Positions 43,201 to 50,625 of a stretch of DNA of 64,000 nucleotides are shown here, piece after piece. The translations under genes were made by a program, and so were the position numbers. The notes below the pieces were generated by a model. That model ran no database searches. It was not told the origin of the DNA and worked only from the letters and a program-made list of their open reading frames with translations. The stretch's first letter is position 1, and each line of letters opens with the position of its first letter. This stretch comes from Methanosaeta sp. PtaB.Bin039 (GTDB lineage: Archaea; Halobacteriota; Methanosarcinia; Methanotrichales; Methanotrichaceae): the NCBI GenBank assembly GCA_002067795.1, contig MVQI01000071.1, positions 1 through 64,000 of the forward strand, in the 5' to 3' direction.

Positions 43201-44257
43201 GGCCTTGAAGAACACCTGGGCTACCCAGGAGAAGGTCTACCAGGACTATCCGTCCCTTCTCTTCTCTGACGGGTTCTACTACCTGGCTTACGTCTCTGGA
43301 GAGCGTGGCAACCTGGATATCTTCATGAAGAAGTTCGACCAGAGCTTCAGGCTTCTGGAGACGAGAGCCCTGACCACCTCGCGGCTGGACCAGGACTCCC
43401 CGTCCCTTATCAGAGTCGGCGACGACTTCGTCCTGGCCTACCAGTCCTGGGATCGGGGCAAGTCATATAGCGGAGATATCTATGTGACCAGGTTCAATTC
43501 CACCTGGAGCCCGGTCAAGACCGCCCTGGTGGTGGGCAACCGGACATATGAGGACCGGCCCTCCATGGCCTTCGCAAGCGGGAACTTCTACCTGGCTTAC
43601 TCTGGCCAGGTAGGAGACAACCTGGACATCTTCGTGGCCAAGCTGGACCAGAACCTGAGGCTTCTGGACAACCGCAGGATTACCACCGATAGGTCAGACC
43701 AGGAGATGCCGTTCTTGCTCTGGAACAACGGGGAGTTCATCCTGACATACGCCACAACCAGTTCGGGCAACTACGACCTGGTTATGGAGAGGTTCCTGCG
43801 GGACTGGAAGCGCATCGAGAAACGCAACGTTGTATCGGCCGCTGGAGACCAGACATGGCCTTCGATGACCTATAATCCAACAAGCGGCCTTTACTGGCTG
43901 GCATATCTCAACAAGGATGCCACAAGCAGCAACATCTACGCGCTGCCGCTGAAGCTGACGAACAGCCTGCGTCCGTGCAGCATATCGGCTGGCTTTAGCG
44001 CGGCCAGGGCCAACCAGCCCTTCGTCATGGAGGCCAAGTTCTCCAACAACTACGGCGAGCTGACAGATCCCAGCGGCATCCGAGTATCCTGGAGCCCGAG
44101 CGACGCAGCAAGGCCTGGTGCCAGCCTCAAGAAGGTGAGCACCGGAGTCTATCGGCTGACCTCCACCTTTGGGGCGCGTGGGGACAAGGTCTTCAACATC
44201 GCGGCAAAGATAGACGGCTGCTACTCCGAGAAGAGCTTCCCGGTGAAGGTGAGTTAG
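37229..44257 (+). CDS. Giant modular surface protein (Ig-like, SdrD-type B and propeller-like modules)
   Basis: The 2,342-residue protein has an N-terminal hydrophobic segment (about 24-45, QLIVFSVMLTFGVFLVISASG) that is a signal peptide or membrane anchor. Then come seven Ig-like repeats of about 97 residues (about 48-825; DPDGDQ and WTW hallmarks), seven SdrD-type B domains of about 85-100 residues (about 830-1,512; SGTKFNDQNGNG, YTV/YSL and FGN hallmarks), four more Ig-like repeats (about 1,515-1,945), a five- to six-unit propeller-like region with LAYQSW and NLDIF motifs (about 1,945-2,245) and a C-terminal Ig-like domain. No C-terminal sorting motif or membrane helix is seen, so anchoring would be at the N-terminus. 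It is probably part of the sheath or cell-surface layer. Start at 37229 after GGAGAG. Confidence 0.93.
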   Translation: MSGREVMSIMMENLRRLARHKYIDQLIVFSVMLTFGVFLVISASGQMDSQPAYLVGLSMDKSSPQEIGAIVRWTAEAGDPDGDQVSYRFILRELKGGSARGKELGDTDWNASPNWTWDTSRMGSGRYSIEVQVRDGNNDPGDAFDDSRTIEFELIEPPTPAGQEEVAPAVVPEVPKPNMAPTAVSLQANSASPQNAGAAVTWTAMAEDPDGDQIEFLFLMDGQVVRDWSAQGSWTWQTNDNDAGVHAFEVRARDGMHNQNGDAADQADFEIVKPNVPPTTVSLQPDQTSPQNAGAAVTWTAMAEDPDGDQVEFLFLMDGQVVRDWSAQGSWTWQTNDNDAGVHAFEVRARDGMHNQNGDAADQADFEIVKPNVPPTTVSLQPDQTSPQNAGAAVTWTAMAEDPDGDQIEFLFLMDGQMVQDWSTGNSWTWQTADAQPGEHVVWVKVRDGLHDMNGDASDEDAFVIEAAPVVEEVPAAAEVPQTEPAAQNQTPVITSLSVEPASPQVAGTNITWTAEAADTDGDQIEFLFMLERQLVQDWSTGNSWTWQTADAQPGEHVVSVKVRDGLHDMNGDASDEDAFLIEAAPVIVEQKPAEEEQPAAEMAENSTPLAEALTAEPAGSASAGTSVVWMALASDPDNDPLQYAFFLDGQLVQDWSEDSTWSWNTTDSDVGSHSAEVKVRDGLHNSEGDSTAAAQFTVEQAAAVEEEPEPVAQNSAPQIDSLNADPASPSPAGTNVTWTVMASDAEQDTMEFRFSLDGQIVQDWSGESTWTWNTESAFLGTHLIEAGVRDGEHATNGSADATRSGEYVVEAKPEAVSEEAVPGPVAEVKRNVSGYVFHDLDGNGAMDPGEQGLAGWTVTLSGLDVSGAEATTGPDGAYLAGDLDSGNYSAQVAVKAGWTITTAESLPVDLTASDVTAVNFGVKARKYSISGTKFNDQNGNGQSDGEPGLSGWKIYLSKPDATEEETATDQQGSYSFADLVPGNYTVREEFRAGWKAVTPTTRSVTISDAEVTGVDFGNQEIGFTLSGRVFDDLDGDGASEGEPGIEGAEVLLSGPKEASATTAADGSYRFDNLTAGTYKVSYSEQEGWTRTVPKEGYYSVEIKDSNVAGKDFGSYGALAISGTVFADKNGDFAKNADEKGLAGWVIKLERDGNVTAAATTAADGSYKFSKLAPGPYSLTAVPQEGWSVQQPSQAVNLQSGDATGIDFPAKGNLTISGIKYYDLNANGVQDADEPGIPESSVTLLEGNVELQTVTTDRDGKYTFTGVVPGTYSLRDPPPAGFTMTTSSTITVTVSTSVVVGANFGLVGSYSISGRKWNDINGNGLQDAGEPGIPGWGVILDGTTAWEGLPVTMSTTTGPNGDYTFQWVAPGSYKVSELAKAGWTPTYPTPNTEHQVVILGSSVSGKNFGNRAVPPAGTGSIWGFKFHDLNKDGVYQSGEPTLAGWTIQLGGAATATTVTDVNGWYNFSGLAPGTYTVSEVQKAGWTRTKPASGTYTLNLLAGQSLTGNSFGNYLPAPSGANLAAAPASPQNVGVPVVWTATASTSAPPLQYNFWMRGPATGGIWIEVRPWSSSNQWTWNTAELLPGNYDVRVDIKDSLQSTISVIKPYTLKSTNLPPVVQFIYTDRPSPQFAGSWVRWTAVAWDPEGDPIQYKFLLRGPRTGYIWKDMTGWASNAKSWTWKTNPSDLGESEVMVYVRDGKHAPPSGYDDRDIGDFLILGYIPVQPNMPPVLTGFGASLPSPQYSGSKVTWSASAYDPDGNPVYYRYWLKGPASNNRWIMVRDWSISNTWTWTTTAADIGLSQVAVHVRDGLHANLGSWDDELASAFSVIAKPLPPNRPPVLTSLASDKASPQNAGGSIKWTATATDPDRDPILYRFWLKGPATGDAWAIVRDWSTSNSWTWTSAPSDAGDYSVFVYARDGKHAPATGYDSYKGQLYQLKVPMVALTTGNIARDVPRLIYTDKGYLLAYQSWEKGKVYQGDIQMVAYDQAFKALKNTWATQEKVYQDYPSLLFSDGFYYLAYVSGERGNLDIFMKKFDQSFRLLETRALTTSRLDQDSPSLIRVGDDFVLAYQSWDRGKSYSGDIYVTRFNSTWSPVKTALVVGNRTYEDRPSMAFASGNFYLAYSGQVGDNLDIFVAKLDQNLRLLDNRRITTDRSDQEMPFLLWNNGEFILTYATTSSGNYDLVMERFLRDWKRIEKRNVVSAAGDQTWPSMTYNPTSGLYWLAYLNKDATSSNIYALPLKLTNSLRPCSISAGFSAARANQPFVMEAKFSNNYGELTDPSGIRVSWSPSDAARPGASLKKVSTGVYRLTSTFGARGDKVFNIAAKIDGCYSEKSFPVKVS
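37756..38480 (+). repeat. Near-identical 291-base tandem repeats inside the giant surface protein gene
   Basis: The unit starting CCAAACGTGCCGCCAACAAC at 38047 returns at 38338, exactly 291 bases (97 codons) later. The copy before it (from about 37756) differs only in its first part. The third copy diverges after about 38480. The low divergence of the DNA points to recent duplication or gene conversion. Confidence 0.9.
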
Positions 44258-44333
44258 GGCCGAACAAGTAGAATATGGAAGACTGGAGGAGAGAAGAGCG
44301 GTCGGGCGTGAAGAATTGTCGTTAGAAGGCCAA

Positions 44334-44378
44334 GGGCACGGGGCGGCTGCCATCGTGCCCACCGTTATTTTTTATATT
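44334..44378 (+). terminator. Stem-loop and T-rich terminator of the giant surface protein gene
   Basis: GGGCACG (44334-44340) pairs with CGTGCCC (44354-44360), followed by accgttattttttatattt. It lies 77 bases after the stop codon. The T-rich side also borders the 3' end of the convergent regulator gene. Confidence 0.6.
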
Positions 44379-44405
44379 TAAATATTTTTGAGTATATGTT
44401 AAACA

Positions 44406-45248
44406 TCATCGTTCGGTATCCTGCCCTTCTGAAGATCTGGACCCCTCATGAAGCGCCCAGTCCCTCACCAGAGAGGGCAGCGCAGCCACGGCCACTAGCA
44501 GACTATACCCCCTCTCGCTGATCAGATAGTCGCCCCTCTCATGCCGCTGGAGTATCAGGCCTGACTGCGAGAGCCGATCCAGGTGAAATAGCAGGTTTCC
44601 TCCCTTAAGGCCGGTGATCTCGGAGAGGGCAGAAAAGCTCCTCTCCCTTACAGACAGGGCTTTTAGGATCTGCAGACGCTGCCGGTTGCTAAGGGGCTCG
44701 AGTATATCTCGAAGCAGGATCTCGCCATCCAGATCCTCAAGATCCGTTCTGTCCGGCTGGTCCCTGTACAGGCGCAATGAACGAAGCAGGTCCACCTGAT
44801 GATCGATGATCTGCCATGCCTGGGAGAAGCAGATGCTGCAGCTGGGAAATGGGGACTTGGCCTGCTGCTCTGAGAGGAGCGCGCGGTTGGCGTTGACCTG
44901 CTCGGTGGCGTCCCCCTCACTCCTACTTCGCAGGAGTGAGGCGTTTTTTAGCAGCAGATCGGTGAAGAAGGCATGGCATGTCTGGTGCATTCGGCAATCC
45001 TGCACCATGTTCTCCTCTAAGCCGGCCGAGATCTCAAAAGACTGGTGACGGAGAAGCGGCCCGGATACACCACGCCGCATCTCGGAGAGGGCTGATTGCG
45101 AACTCTGCTGGCAGGAGGGGACAAGCGTCCCGATCTCCCGGCGCAGGTCAGCGAGGTCCCGGCGGATCTCGCGAATATCCCGACGTATCTCATCATCCAT
45201 TGTTGCCCAATTTCGCCGGACCTCTCCAAAAAGGTTTCTGTCATGCAC
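44406..45248 (-). CDS. Winged-helix transcriptional regulator (ArsR-like) with long N-terminal region
   Basis: The roughly 264-280-residue protein ends in an ArsR-type winged helix (about residues 185-265: LEPLSNRQRLQILKALSVRE, LKGGNLLFHLDRLSQSGLI, ISERGYSLL). The N-terminal part begins with a charged coiled coil (DDEIRRDIREIRRDLADLRRE) and has several cysteines and histidines (CRMHQTCHAFF, CSICFSQ), possibly a metal or redox sensor. The start is GTG at 45248 or ATG at 45200. It converges with the giant surface protein gene; its targets are unknown. Confidence 0.85.
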   Translation of the reverse strand: MHDRNLFGEVRRNWATMDDEIRRDIREIRRDLADLRREIGTLVPSCQQSSQSALSEMRRGVSGPLLRHQSFEISAGLEENMVQDCRMHQTCHAFFTDLLLKNASLLRSRSEGDATEQVNANRALLSEQQAKSPFPSCSICFSQAWQIIDHQVDLLRSLRLYRDQPDRTDLEDLDGEILLRDILEPLSNRQRLQILKALSVRERSFSALSEITGLKGGNLLFHLDRLSQSGLILQRHERGDYLISERGYSLLVAVAALPSLVRDWALHEGSRSSEGQDTER

Positions 45249-45383
45249 ATTAAGGTCATCCTGGTATAGTCAGATGCCTAAGAGTTATTGGACTAACCTA
45301 AAAGTATAAATTAATGACAGTGAACAGGATATACGGAGATATCTGCCAGAGCCGGAGGATATCTCTGCCGGAGTGATCTTGAG

Positions 45384-45623
45384 ATGACCGCGAAAGAAGA
45401 GATAAGATCCCAGATAATCGAAGCCCTGAAAGGAGCGCGTTTTCCCATCAACAGCCCATCTGACCTGCTGGCTGCCCTGCCGTATGGGGCAGACACCAGA
45501 TGCAGGGCAGGAGACGTGGAGCTATCGGCCGGAGATGCCGGAAAGGTGCTTAAAGCTAGCGATTTTCCTTTCAAGAGCAGCGAGCAGGTAGCCGATACAA
45601 TCGTGACGAGAGCGGGGCTTTAG
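45384..45623 (+). CDS. MTH865-like family protein
   Basis: The 79-residue protein matches the MTH865 family (PF07747) of methanogens: IIEALKGARFPINSPSDLLAALP, then KVLKASDFPFKSSEQVADTI. The known structure is a compact helical bundle resembling an EF-hand; the function is not known. It is divergent from the regulator gene, with about 135 bases between the starts. Confidence 0.88.
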   Translation: MTAKEEIRSQIIEALKGARFPINSPSDLLAALPYGADTRCRAGDVELSAGDAGKVLKASDFPFKSSEQVADTIVTRAGL

Positions 45624-45818
45624 GCCGGCTCCTCACGATCTGGTTATTTTTCAAGCAACTCCAAAAAGCTTCCTGGAAGAGATTTTCGGGCGGCACAGCT
45701 GGATTTCGCTTGCCTCTAGGCATTATTATTCCCATTTATGCCGATTCCCAGGAGCTTGCCAGAAGGATATCTCGGCCCTTGGTCTCAACATCCTTAAGAT
45801 CCGGGGCCTGGAGCCGCA

Positions 45819-45891
45819 TGGACACGGCGGGATTCGAACCCGCGGCCTCTACCTTGCGAAGATAGCGATCTACCAGCTGATCTACGTGCCC
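45819..45891 (-). tRNA. tRNA-Ala, anticodon CGC
   Basis: The reverse strand folds into a full cloverleaf of 73 bases. The acceptor stem GGGCACG/CGTGTCC contains the G3-U70 pair that defines alanine tRNAs. The anticodon stem CTATC/GGTAG encloses the loop TTCGCAA with anticodon CGC. The T arm is GCGGGTTCGAATCCCGC. The CCA end is not encoded and there is no intron. Confidence 0.97.
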
Positions 45892-45904
45892 AAAAAGGAG
45901 AGGA

Positions 45905-46174
45905 TCAGATCAGGCCGACCTCTTCCACATTTATGGACTCGACGCCCTTGACCTTGGAGAAAGCGTTCTCCACCTCAGTTGTTCCCCCACCGGCCTTATC
46001 GTCCAAGAGCACAACCACTATGAGAGCCTTCAGCCCGAAAGCTATCGGGAGCTCCTCCATGGCATGCAGCTTGGCAGCGGAAGGAACTGCGGCCTTGATG
46101 GACTGCTTAAGATCGTTCAAGTTTATATCAGTGCTCTCAGGCATCACCCTAATTCTGGCAGCTACCGTTCCCAT
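45905..46174 (-). CDS. ef1b: Translation elongation factor 1 beta
   Basis: The 89-residue protein is archaeal aEF-1 beta, the nucleotide exchange factor for EF-1 alpha. It shows the family start [29 protein letters not shown] and the C-terminal [18 protein letters not shown]. It follows the zinc-ribbon gene by 10 bases, an arrangement common in archaea, and is followed by tRNA-Ala on the same strand. Confidence 0.96.
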   Translation of the reverse strand: MGTVAARIRVMPESTDINLNDLKQSIKAAVPSAAKLHAMEELPIAFGLKALIVVVLLDDKAGGGTTEVENAFSKVKGVESINVEEVGLI

Positions 46175-46184
46175 TCAAATCACC

Positions 46185-46352
46185 TCAGGGTCCGGCAAAC
46201 CCGCAGCTCTTGCAGGTATAGGAATTGCTCTGTTGCTTGCACTTATTGCATCTGGCGATCATGGTCCCGCAGCTTGGACAGGGGAACTTGACTCCCCCAA
46301 CACCGCTCAGGGTTACGCCACACGATACGCACTTCTCTGGTATTTCCTTCAT
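46185..46352 (-). CDS. Small zinc-ribbon RNA-binding protein (HVO_2753-like)
   Basis: The 55-residue protein has four zinc-binding pairs: CVSCG, CPSCG, CNKC and CKSCG. This is the archaeal DUF1610-type protein with two zinc fingers, known from Haloferax HVO_2753, coded just upstream of EF-1 beta. The ATG at 46352 has GAGGAT upstream; the longer frame is not used. It is probably linked to translation. Confidence 0.92.
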   Translation of the reverse strand: MKEIPEKCVSCGVTLSGVGGVKFPCPSCGTMIARCNKCKQQSNSYTCKSCGFAGP

Positions 46353-46498
46353 GATCCTCGGCCCTTTCCATGGCCGACGAAGGCTTATAATCCTTGCGAT
46401 ATCCAGCAAGCCGCTGAAATTCGATAAAAGCGGCCGATCCCGGCCCAGGAGAGGCCCGCGCTAGGTCCAACGGCCGCATGTTTGGGTAAGATAGCGTC

Positions 46499-47110
46499 TC
46501 AACGACCCAGAATGGTTGTGCCTCCCTGGCCAAAGAGTATCAGGTCTGCGAGCTTTGAGGGGTCCCGTCCATCCAGGACCCTGGCACTGCGGCCGCTCTG
46601 GATCAGTATGCGCAAAGCCCCATTATCGATGCAGCTGGGAATCCCCAGCATGTCTGAGGCCGCAACCACCTCTGCTTGGCGCCCGCCGATCAGAACGCCC
46701 GAAACATCGGTCAGCTTGATCAGATCGACATCCAGCCGGGCTGCTGCCAGGGCAGCGACCGCATCGGATGTGTATTCCCAGGTATGTTCCAGACCAGCAT
46801 CATCCACTTGAAGAGAGCTGTACGGACGCAGCACCGCCACTCCCGATACACGACCGACCTTATCGGTCATGGCCGCCCCCGTCCCGTCCGCCAGGAGGTA
46901 GGCATACTGCTCCATGGCCAGGACTGCCATCCAGTGAGACGCCTCCAAAGACAGCTGCCCCATGGACCACAGCTCACGCACCAGGTCGGCCATCGGACCG
47001 CCTCCCGGAACCACGAGGAATCCGTGGCCGGAGATTCGGCCCAAAGAGCGCATCACCTCCTTCGCGCAGCCGATCAGGCTACCCCCCACCTTAACCAGAT
47101 GGAAAGTCAT
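46499..47110 (-). CDS. mfnE: Amino acid kinase family protein MfnE (methanofuran biosynthesis)
   Basis: The 203-residue protein starts MTFHLVKVGGSLIG and shows VVPGGGPMADLVREL and LIKLTDVSGVL, the fold of COG2054 kinases. In methanogens MfnE phosphorylates 5-(aminomethyl)-3-furanmethanol phosphate for methanofuran. The start at 47110 is taken because the upstream 34 codons are not protein-like. Other COG2054 kinases exist, so the substrate rests on the methanogen context. Confidence 0.87.
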   Translation of the reverse strand: MTFHLVKVGGSLIGCAKEVMRSLGRISGHGFLVVPGGGPMADLVRELWSMGQLSLEASHWMAVLAMEQYAYLLADGTGAAMTDKVGRVSGVAVLRPYSSLQVDDAGLEHTWEYTSDAVAALAAARLDVDLIKLTDVSGVLIGGRQAEVVAASDMLGIPSCIDNGALRILIQSGRSARVLDGRDPSKLADLILFGQGGTTILGR

Positions 47111-47588
47111 AGCTGCGGGATTGGGAGCGACTTGTATATTAGAGGTGGCAATGGAAGCCCTGGCCAGCCCGAATGACGAGTGATAAAGAGACGGTGAGAT
47201 CCTTGACGTCACGCGGCACCAGACGCCTATTTCGCCTCGTTTTCGTCCAGGGCCCGATTGATCATCGGAAGAGACCGTTCAATTGCTTACGTTTGCGACA
47301 GTGGAATAGAAGGGAGCAAAAGCCGATTGGATGTAGGGTAAAGGAGGGAGATTATAAACGAACCAGATCGGCCTTTGCCGGGATTCACTCCAGCAGGACC
47401 CGAATATAAATTTTTCGGTGGATTGAAACTGTGTTAATTTAAACATTCGAGCATATCGATGAACAGATCTGGCCAAATATTGTCAACGGACGGTCTTCGG
47501 CAAGAGGTGTGGGATGACGACCACAACCACGATGAAATATCTGCAGGGGCGTGCCTATTTGAGCTGAGCCTGACTCCAGGGGTAAACC
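47111..47588. other. Intergenic region upstream of mfnE and the NUDIX gene
   Basis: About 480 bases without a convincing gene. TATA-like words occur at about 47403-47415 (aatataaattttt) and 47434-47442 (ttaatttaaa). A 46-codon frame (47459-47599, start MNRSGQILSTDG) lies about 20 bases after the second word and overlaps the NUDIX start by 11 bases; it could be a leader peptide, but its composition is not clearly coding. A 78-codon frame at 47173-47409 has no recognisable features. Confidence 0.5.
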
Positions 47589-48029
47589 ATGGACGATGAT
47601 TGCGATAAAGACAGCCAGACCCGTCTGCGGACACCGCTTCTCGCAGTTGACCTGGTGATAGAGAGAGATGGTGCAATTGTGCTGATCCGGCGAGAGAATC
47701 CACCCTATGAGGGGTGCTATGCCCTGCCTGGCGGATTTGTGGAGGTTGGGGAGAGGGTCGAGGATGCGGCCGTAAGGGAGGCATGGGAGGAGACGGGGCT
47801 CTCAGTGACCTTAAAGCGAATGATAGGGATTTATTCAGATCCCGGTCGTGATCCGCGAGGGCACGTAGTATCCATCTGCTTCCTGGCCTGTGGAGAGGGA
47901 TCTTTGCGCGCGGGGACTGATGCGAGAGAGGCTGCCTGGTTCTCGAATCAGTCACTACCTGCCCTGGCTTTCGACCATGCCCTTATGATCGAAGATTGTC
48001 TGAAGAACAGGACGATCAGCTTAATGTAG
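47589..48029 (+). CDS. NUDIX hydrolase
   Basis: The 146-residue protein has the complete NUDIX box GGFVEVGERVEDAAVREAWE with EETGL, and the typical beta-strand start PLLAVDLVIERDGAIVLIRR. ADP-ribose or another nucleoside diphosphate derivative is the usual substrate for such archaeal members; which one is unknown. GGGG lies about 6 bases before the ATG. Confidence 0.93.
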   Translation: MDDDCDKDSQTRLRTPLLAVDLVIERDGAIVLIRRENPPYEGCYALPGGFVEVGERVEDAAVREAWEETGLSVTLKRMIGIYSDPGRDPRGHVVSICFLACGEGSLRAGTDAREAAWFSNQSLPALAFDHALMIEDCLKNRTISLM

Positions 48030-48112
48030 GGGCAGGACAGCGCCCAGATGGAGATTTGGATCGTTGCGCCACCCCATAGTGTCACGATTGAATCTGGATC
48101 GGGAGGTATCAA

Positions 48113-49801
48113 GTGGCCGAAGACATCAGGGCACTGGTCGAGAAGTATGCCCTGCAAAACGCGGTGAAGTATAAGGCCGCGCCAAACCAGGGTGCGGTAA
48201 TGGGAAAGCTGATGGGAGAGCATGCCGACCTCCGCCCCCGGGCCAGGGAGTTCTCCGGGATCATCGCCGAGGTGCTAAAGGAGATTGCCGGCCAAAGTCC
48301 GCAGCAGTGGGAGAAGAGGCTCGAGCAGCTCGCTCCGGAACTACTGGAGGAGCTCGAAGAGAAGAAAGAGCCTGTCAAGGGCCTGCCGGCTCTTCCGGGA
48401 GCGGATGGTGGCGTAGTCATGCGTTTTGCCCCCAATCCAAACGGACCGCCCACCCTGGGATCGGCCCGGGGGATCATCATAAACTCCGAGTACGTCAAGA
48501 AGTACGGCGGCAAGTTCCTCATCCGCTTCGACGACACCGATCCGGTAAAAAAACGCCCGATGCCGGAGGCCTACGGATGGTACCTTGAAGACTGCGAGTG
48601 GCTCTTGGCCAGGCCGGATCAGGTAATCACAGCAAGCGAGAGGGTCGGCCAGTACTACCCGATAGCCGAAGAGCTGATCCGCCGGGGCGGAGCTTACGTC
48701 TGCCAGTGCAATCAGGAGCAGTTCAAAGCACTCAAGGATGCCGCAACGGCGTGCCCTCACCGCGATCAGTCGCTTGAGGAGAACATGGAGCTGTGGCGGA
48801 TGATGCTGGATGGCCGTCTCGGCGAGGGAGAGGCGGTCTTGCGCATCAAGACCGACATAAAGCACCGTGACCCCGCCATCCGGGACTGGGCCGCATTTCG
48901 CATCGTCACCACACCTCACCCCATAGTGGGAGATCGCTACCGTGTCTGGCCTTTGCTGGACTTCGAGTCGGCTGTGGAGGACCATCTCCAACAGGTGACC
49001 CACATCCTCCGAGGCAAAGACCTGATGGACAGCGAGACACGCCAGAGATACCTCTACCAGCACATGGGATGGACCTACCCCCGTGTTGTGCACTGGGGAA
49101 GGATCAAGATCCACCAGTTCGGATCGTTCAGCACGTCGAAGCTGCGCAAAGCCATCGAGGCTGGCGAGTACACCGGATGGGACGACCCCCGCCTGCCAAC
49201 CGTGAGGGCGGTTCGCCGGAGGGGGCTTCGCGCCGATGCCCTTCGCAAGTTTATGGTTGAGCTTGGCGTGGGCGAGACCGACATATCCATCAGCATGGAT
49301 ACCATATATGCGGAGAACCGGAAGCTTGTTGACCCCGAAGCCGACCGGCGGTTCTTCGTCTGGGATCCGGTGGAGATTTCGATCGCCGGCGCCGTGCCGG
49401 ACAGGGTGGAAGCGCCGCTGCATCCCACGATCAAGCGCGGAGTGCGCAGCCTTACAGCCGGAAACAGGGTATTCGTCTGCAGGTCTGATCTGGAAGGGCG
49501 CAGCAGCGGCGACCGGTTGCGTCTTAAGGACTTCTGCAACGTCGAGATCGTCGGACCCAAAGAGGCCCGGCTTATCGACCTCGATCCGGATACGGCCAGA
49601 AAGCAGCGCCTGCCCATAATCCACTGGGCTCCACCAGATAGCCTGGCAGTCAAGGTTCTGGGCCCGGAGAGGACCGACACCGGGGTCGCCGAGCCTGGGA
49701 TCGCCTGCGACCTCAACCGCGTGGTCCAGTTCGAGAGGTACGGCTTTGTGCGGATCGATTCGCTGGGCAATCCCATAACAGCTTGCTTTGCCCACCGCTA
49801 G
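48113..49801 (+). CDS. gltX: Glutamate-tRNA ligase (archaeal/non-discriminating GluRS type)
   Basis: The 562-residue enzyme charges tRNA-Glu. The catalytic signature is MRFAPNPNGPPTLGSARGI, where the usual HIGH is replaced by TLGSA as in archaeal GluRS, and the KMSKS-like loop is FSTSKLRKA. A beta-barrel anticodon domain follows, as in archaeal and eukaryotic enzymes. In archaea it also supplies tRNA-Glu for GatDE and HemA. It starts with GTG after GGAGG and ends three bases before the convergent UbiA gene. Confidence 0.96.
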   Translation: MAEDIRALVEKYALQNAVKYKAAPNQGAVMGKLMGEHADLRPRAREFSGIIAEVLKEIAGQSPQQWEKRLEQLAPELLEELEEKKEPVKGLPALPGADGGVVMRFAPNPNGPPTLGSARGIIINSEYVKKYGGKFLIRFDDTDPVKKRPMPEAYGWYLEDCEWLLARPDQVITASERVGQYYPIAEELIRRGGAYVCQCNQEQFKALKDAATACPHRDQSLEENMELWRMMLDGRLGEGEAVLRIKTDIKHRDPAIRDWAAFRIVTTPHPIVGDRYRVWPLLDFESAVEDHLQQVTHILRGKDLMDSETRQRYLYQHMGWTYPRVVHWGRIKIHQFGSFSTSKLRKAIEAGEYTGWDDPRLPTVRAVRRRGLRADALRKFMVELGVGETDISISMDTIYAENRKLVDPEADRRFFVWDPVEISIAGAVPDRVEAPLHPTIKRGVRSLTAGNRVFVCRSDLEGRSSGDRLRLKDFCNVEIVGPKEARLIDLDPDTARKQRLPIIHWAPPDSLAVKVLGPERTDTGVAEPGIACDLNRVVQFERYGFVRIDSLGNPITACFAHR

Positions 49802-49804
49802 CGG

Positions 49805-50614
49805 CTAGAGAGAGCCGATGGTGAATGCCACCAGTGCCAGGGCCATCCCCAGCTTCAGGAACCGCTGAGACGCCGACGGCTCGCCCTGCAGGGCCTTTCT
49901 GACCGAGGCCAGGAACAATATGTTGGCGGCTGTCACAGCCACAAGGTAAGGGCGGCCCAGTGGGGCCAAGTAGCTCAGCGCCACTCCACAGAGGACCGCC
50001 GCAGCCGCCGCACGGCTTGAGAGGGCAGGCCCAAAGAGTATCGGCAGGGTGCGAGCCCCACCCGCCCTGTCGCCATCCACATCCTCCACATCCTTTACGA
50101 TCTCACGGCCCAGAGTGGCAAGCCCGGCAAGTATCGAGAGAACTGCCGTAATCTCTGAGTAACTGCCGGTGGCCAGGCCGCCAAACAGGAATGTGGAGCC
50201 TGTCAGGTAGGCCACGGTCAGGTTGCCGGCCAGCGGCGTTGCCTTCAGGTATCCGGCATATGCCACGAGAAGCAGGGAGTTGGCAGCAGCCAGGGCGAGG
50301 CAGAGCGGATTGATCATCAGGGCCAGGGCAGAGCCCAGCAGGAACAGTAAGAAGGACCAGCGCAGAGCCAGGACAGGGCTGATCCGGCCGCTTGGAACAG
50401 GGCGGGACGGCCGGTTCACAGCATCGATATCCCTGTCGAAGTAGTCGTTTACGACATTTCCGCCACCGGTTACCAGGAAGACCACAGCCGTGACGAGCAA
50501 GGCGGTCCTCGGATCCAGGCCAAGCAGGCCGGAAGCTGAGATCATTCCCACCATTGAGGCCACTGCCGCCATCAGGCAGTTGGCTGGTCGCAGAATCTCG
50601 ATTAGGGCATGCAT
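49805..50614 (-). CDS. UbiA-family prenyltransferase, probable digeranylgeranylglyceryl phosphate synthase
   Basis: The 269-residue membrane protein starts MHALIEILRPANCLMA and has the two Mg-binding motifs NVVNDYFDRDIDAVNRPSRP and GREIVKDVEDVDGDRAGG, with eight to nine hydrophobic segments. In archaea this type adds the second geranylgeranyl chain to glycerol phosphate in membrane lipid synthesis. The open frame runs to 51019, but this upstream part lies over the regulator gene in another frame and is rejected. It follows that gene by 11 bases. Confidence 0.92.
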   Translation of the reverse strand: MHALIEILRPANCLMAAVASMVGMISASGLLGLDPRTALLVTAVVFLVTGGGNVVNDYFDRDIDAVNRPSRPVPSGRISPVLALRWSFLLFLLGSALALMINPLCLALAAANSLLLVAYAGYLKATPLAGNLTVAYLTGSTFLFGGLATGSYSEITAVLSILAGLATLGREIVKDVEDVDGDRAGGARTLPILFGPALSSRAAAAAVLCGVALSYLAPLGRPYLVAVTAANILFLASVRKALQGEPSASQRFLKLGMALALVAFTIGSL

Positions 50615-50625
50615 ATCTGTAGCCT

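Noticed and set aside
48341-49795. 484-codon minus-strand frame
   Set aside because: Shadow of gltX; GC-rich coding DNA often leaves such open frames on the complementary strand.
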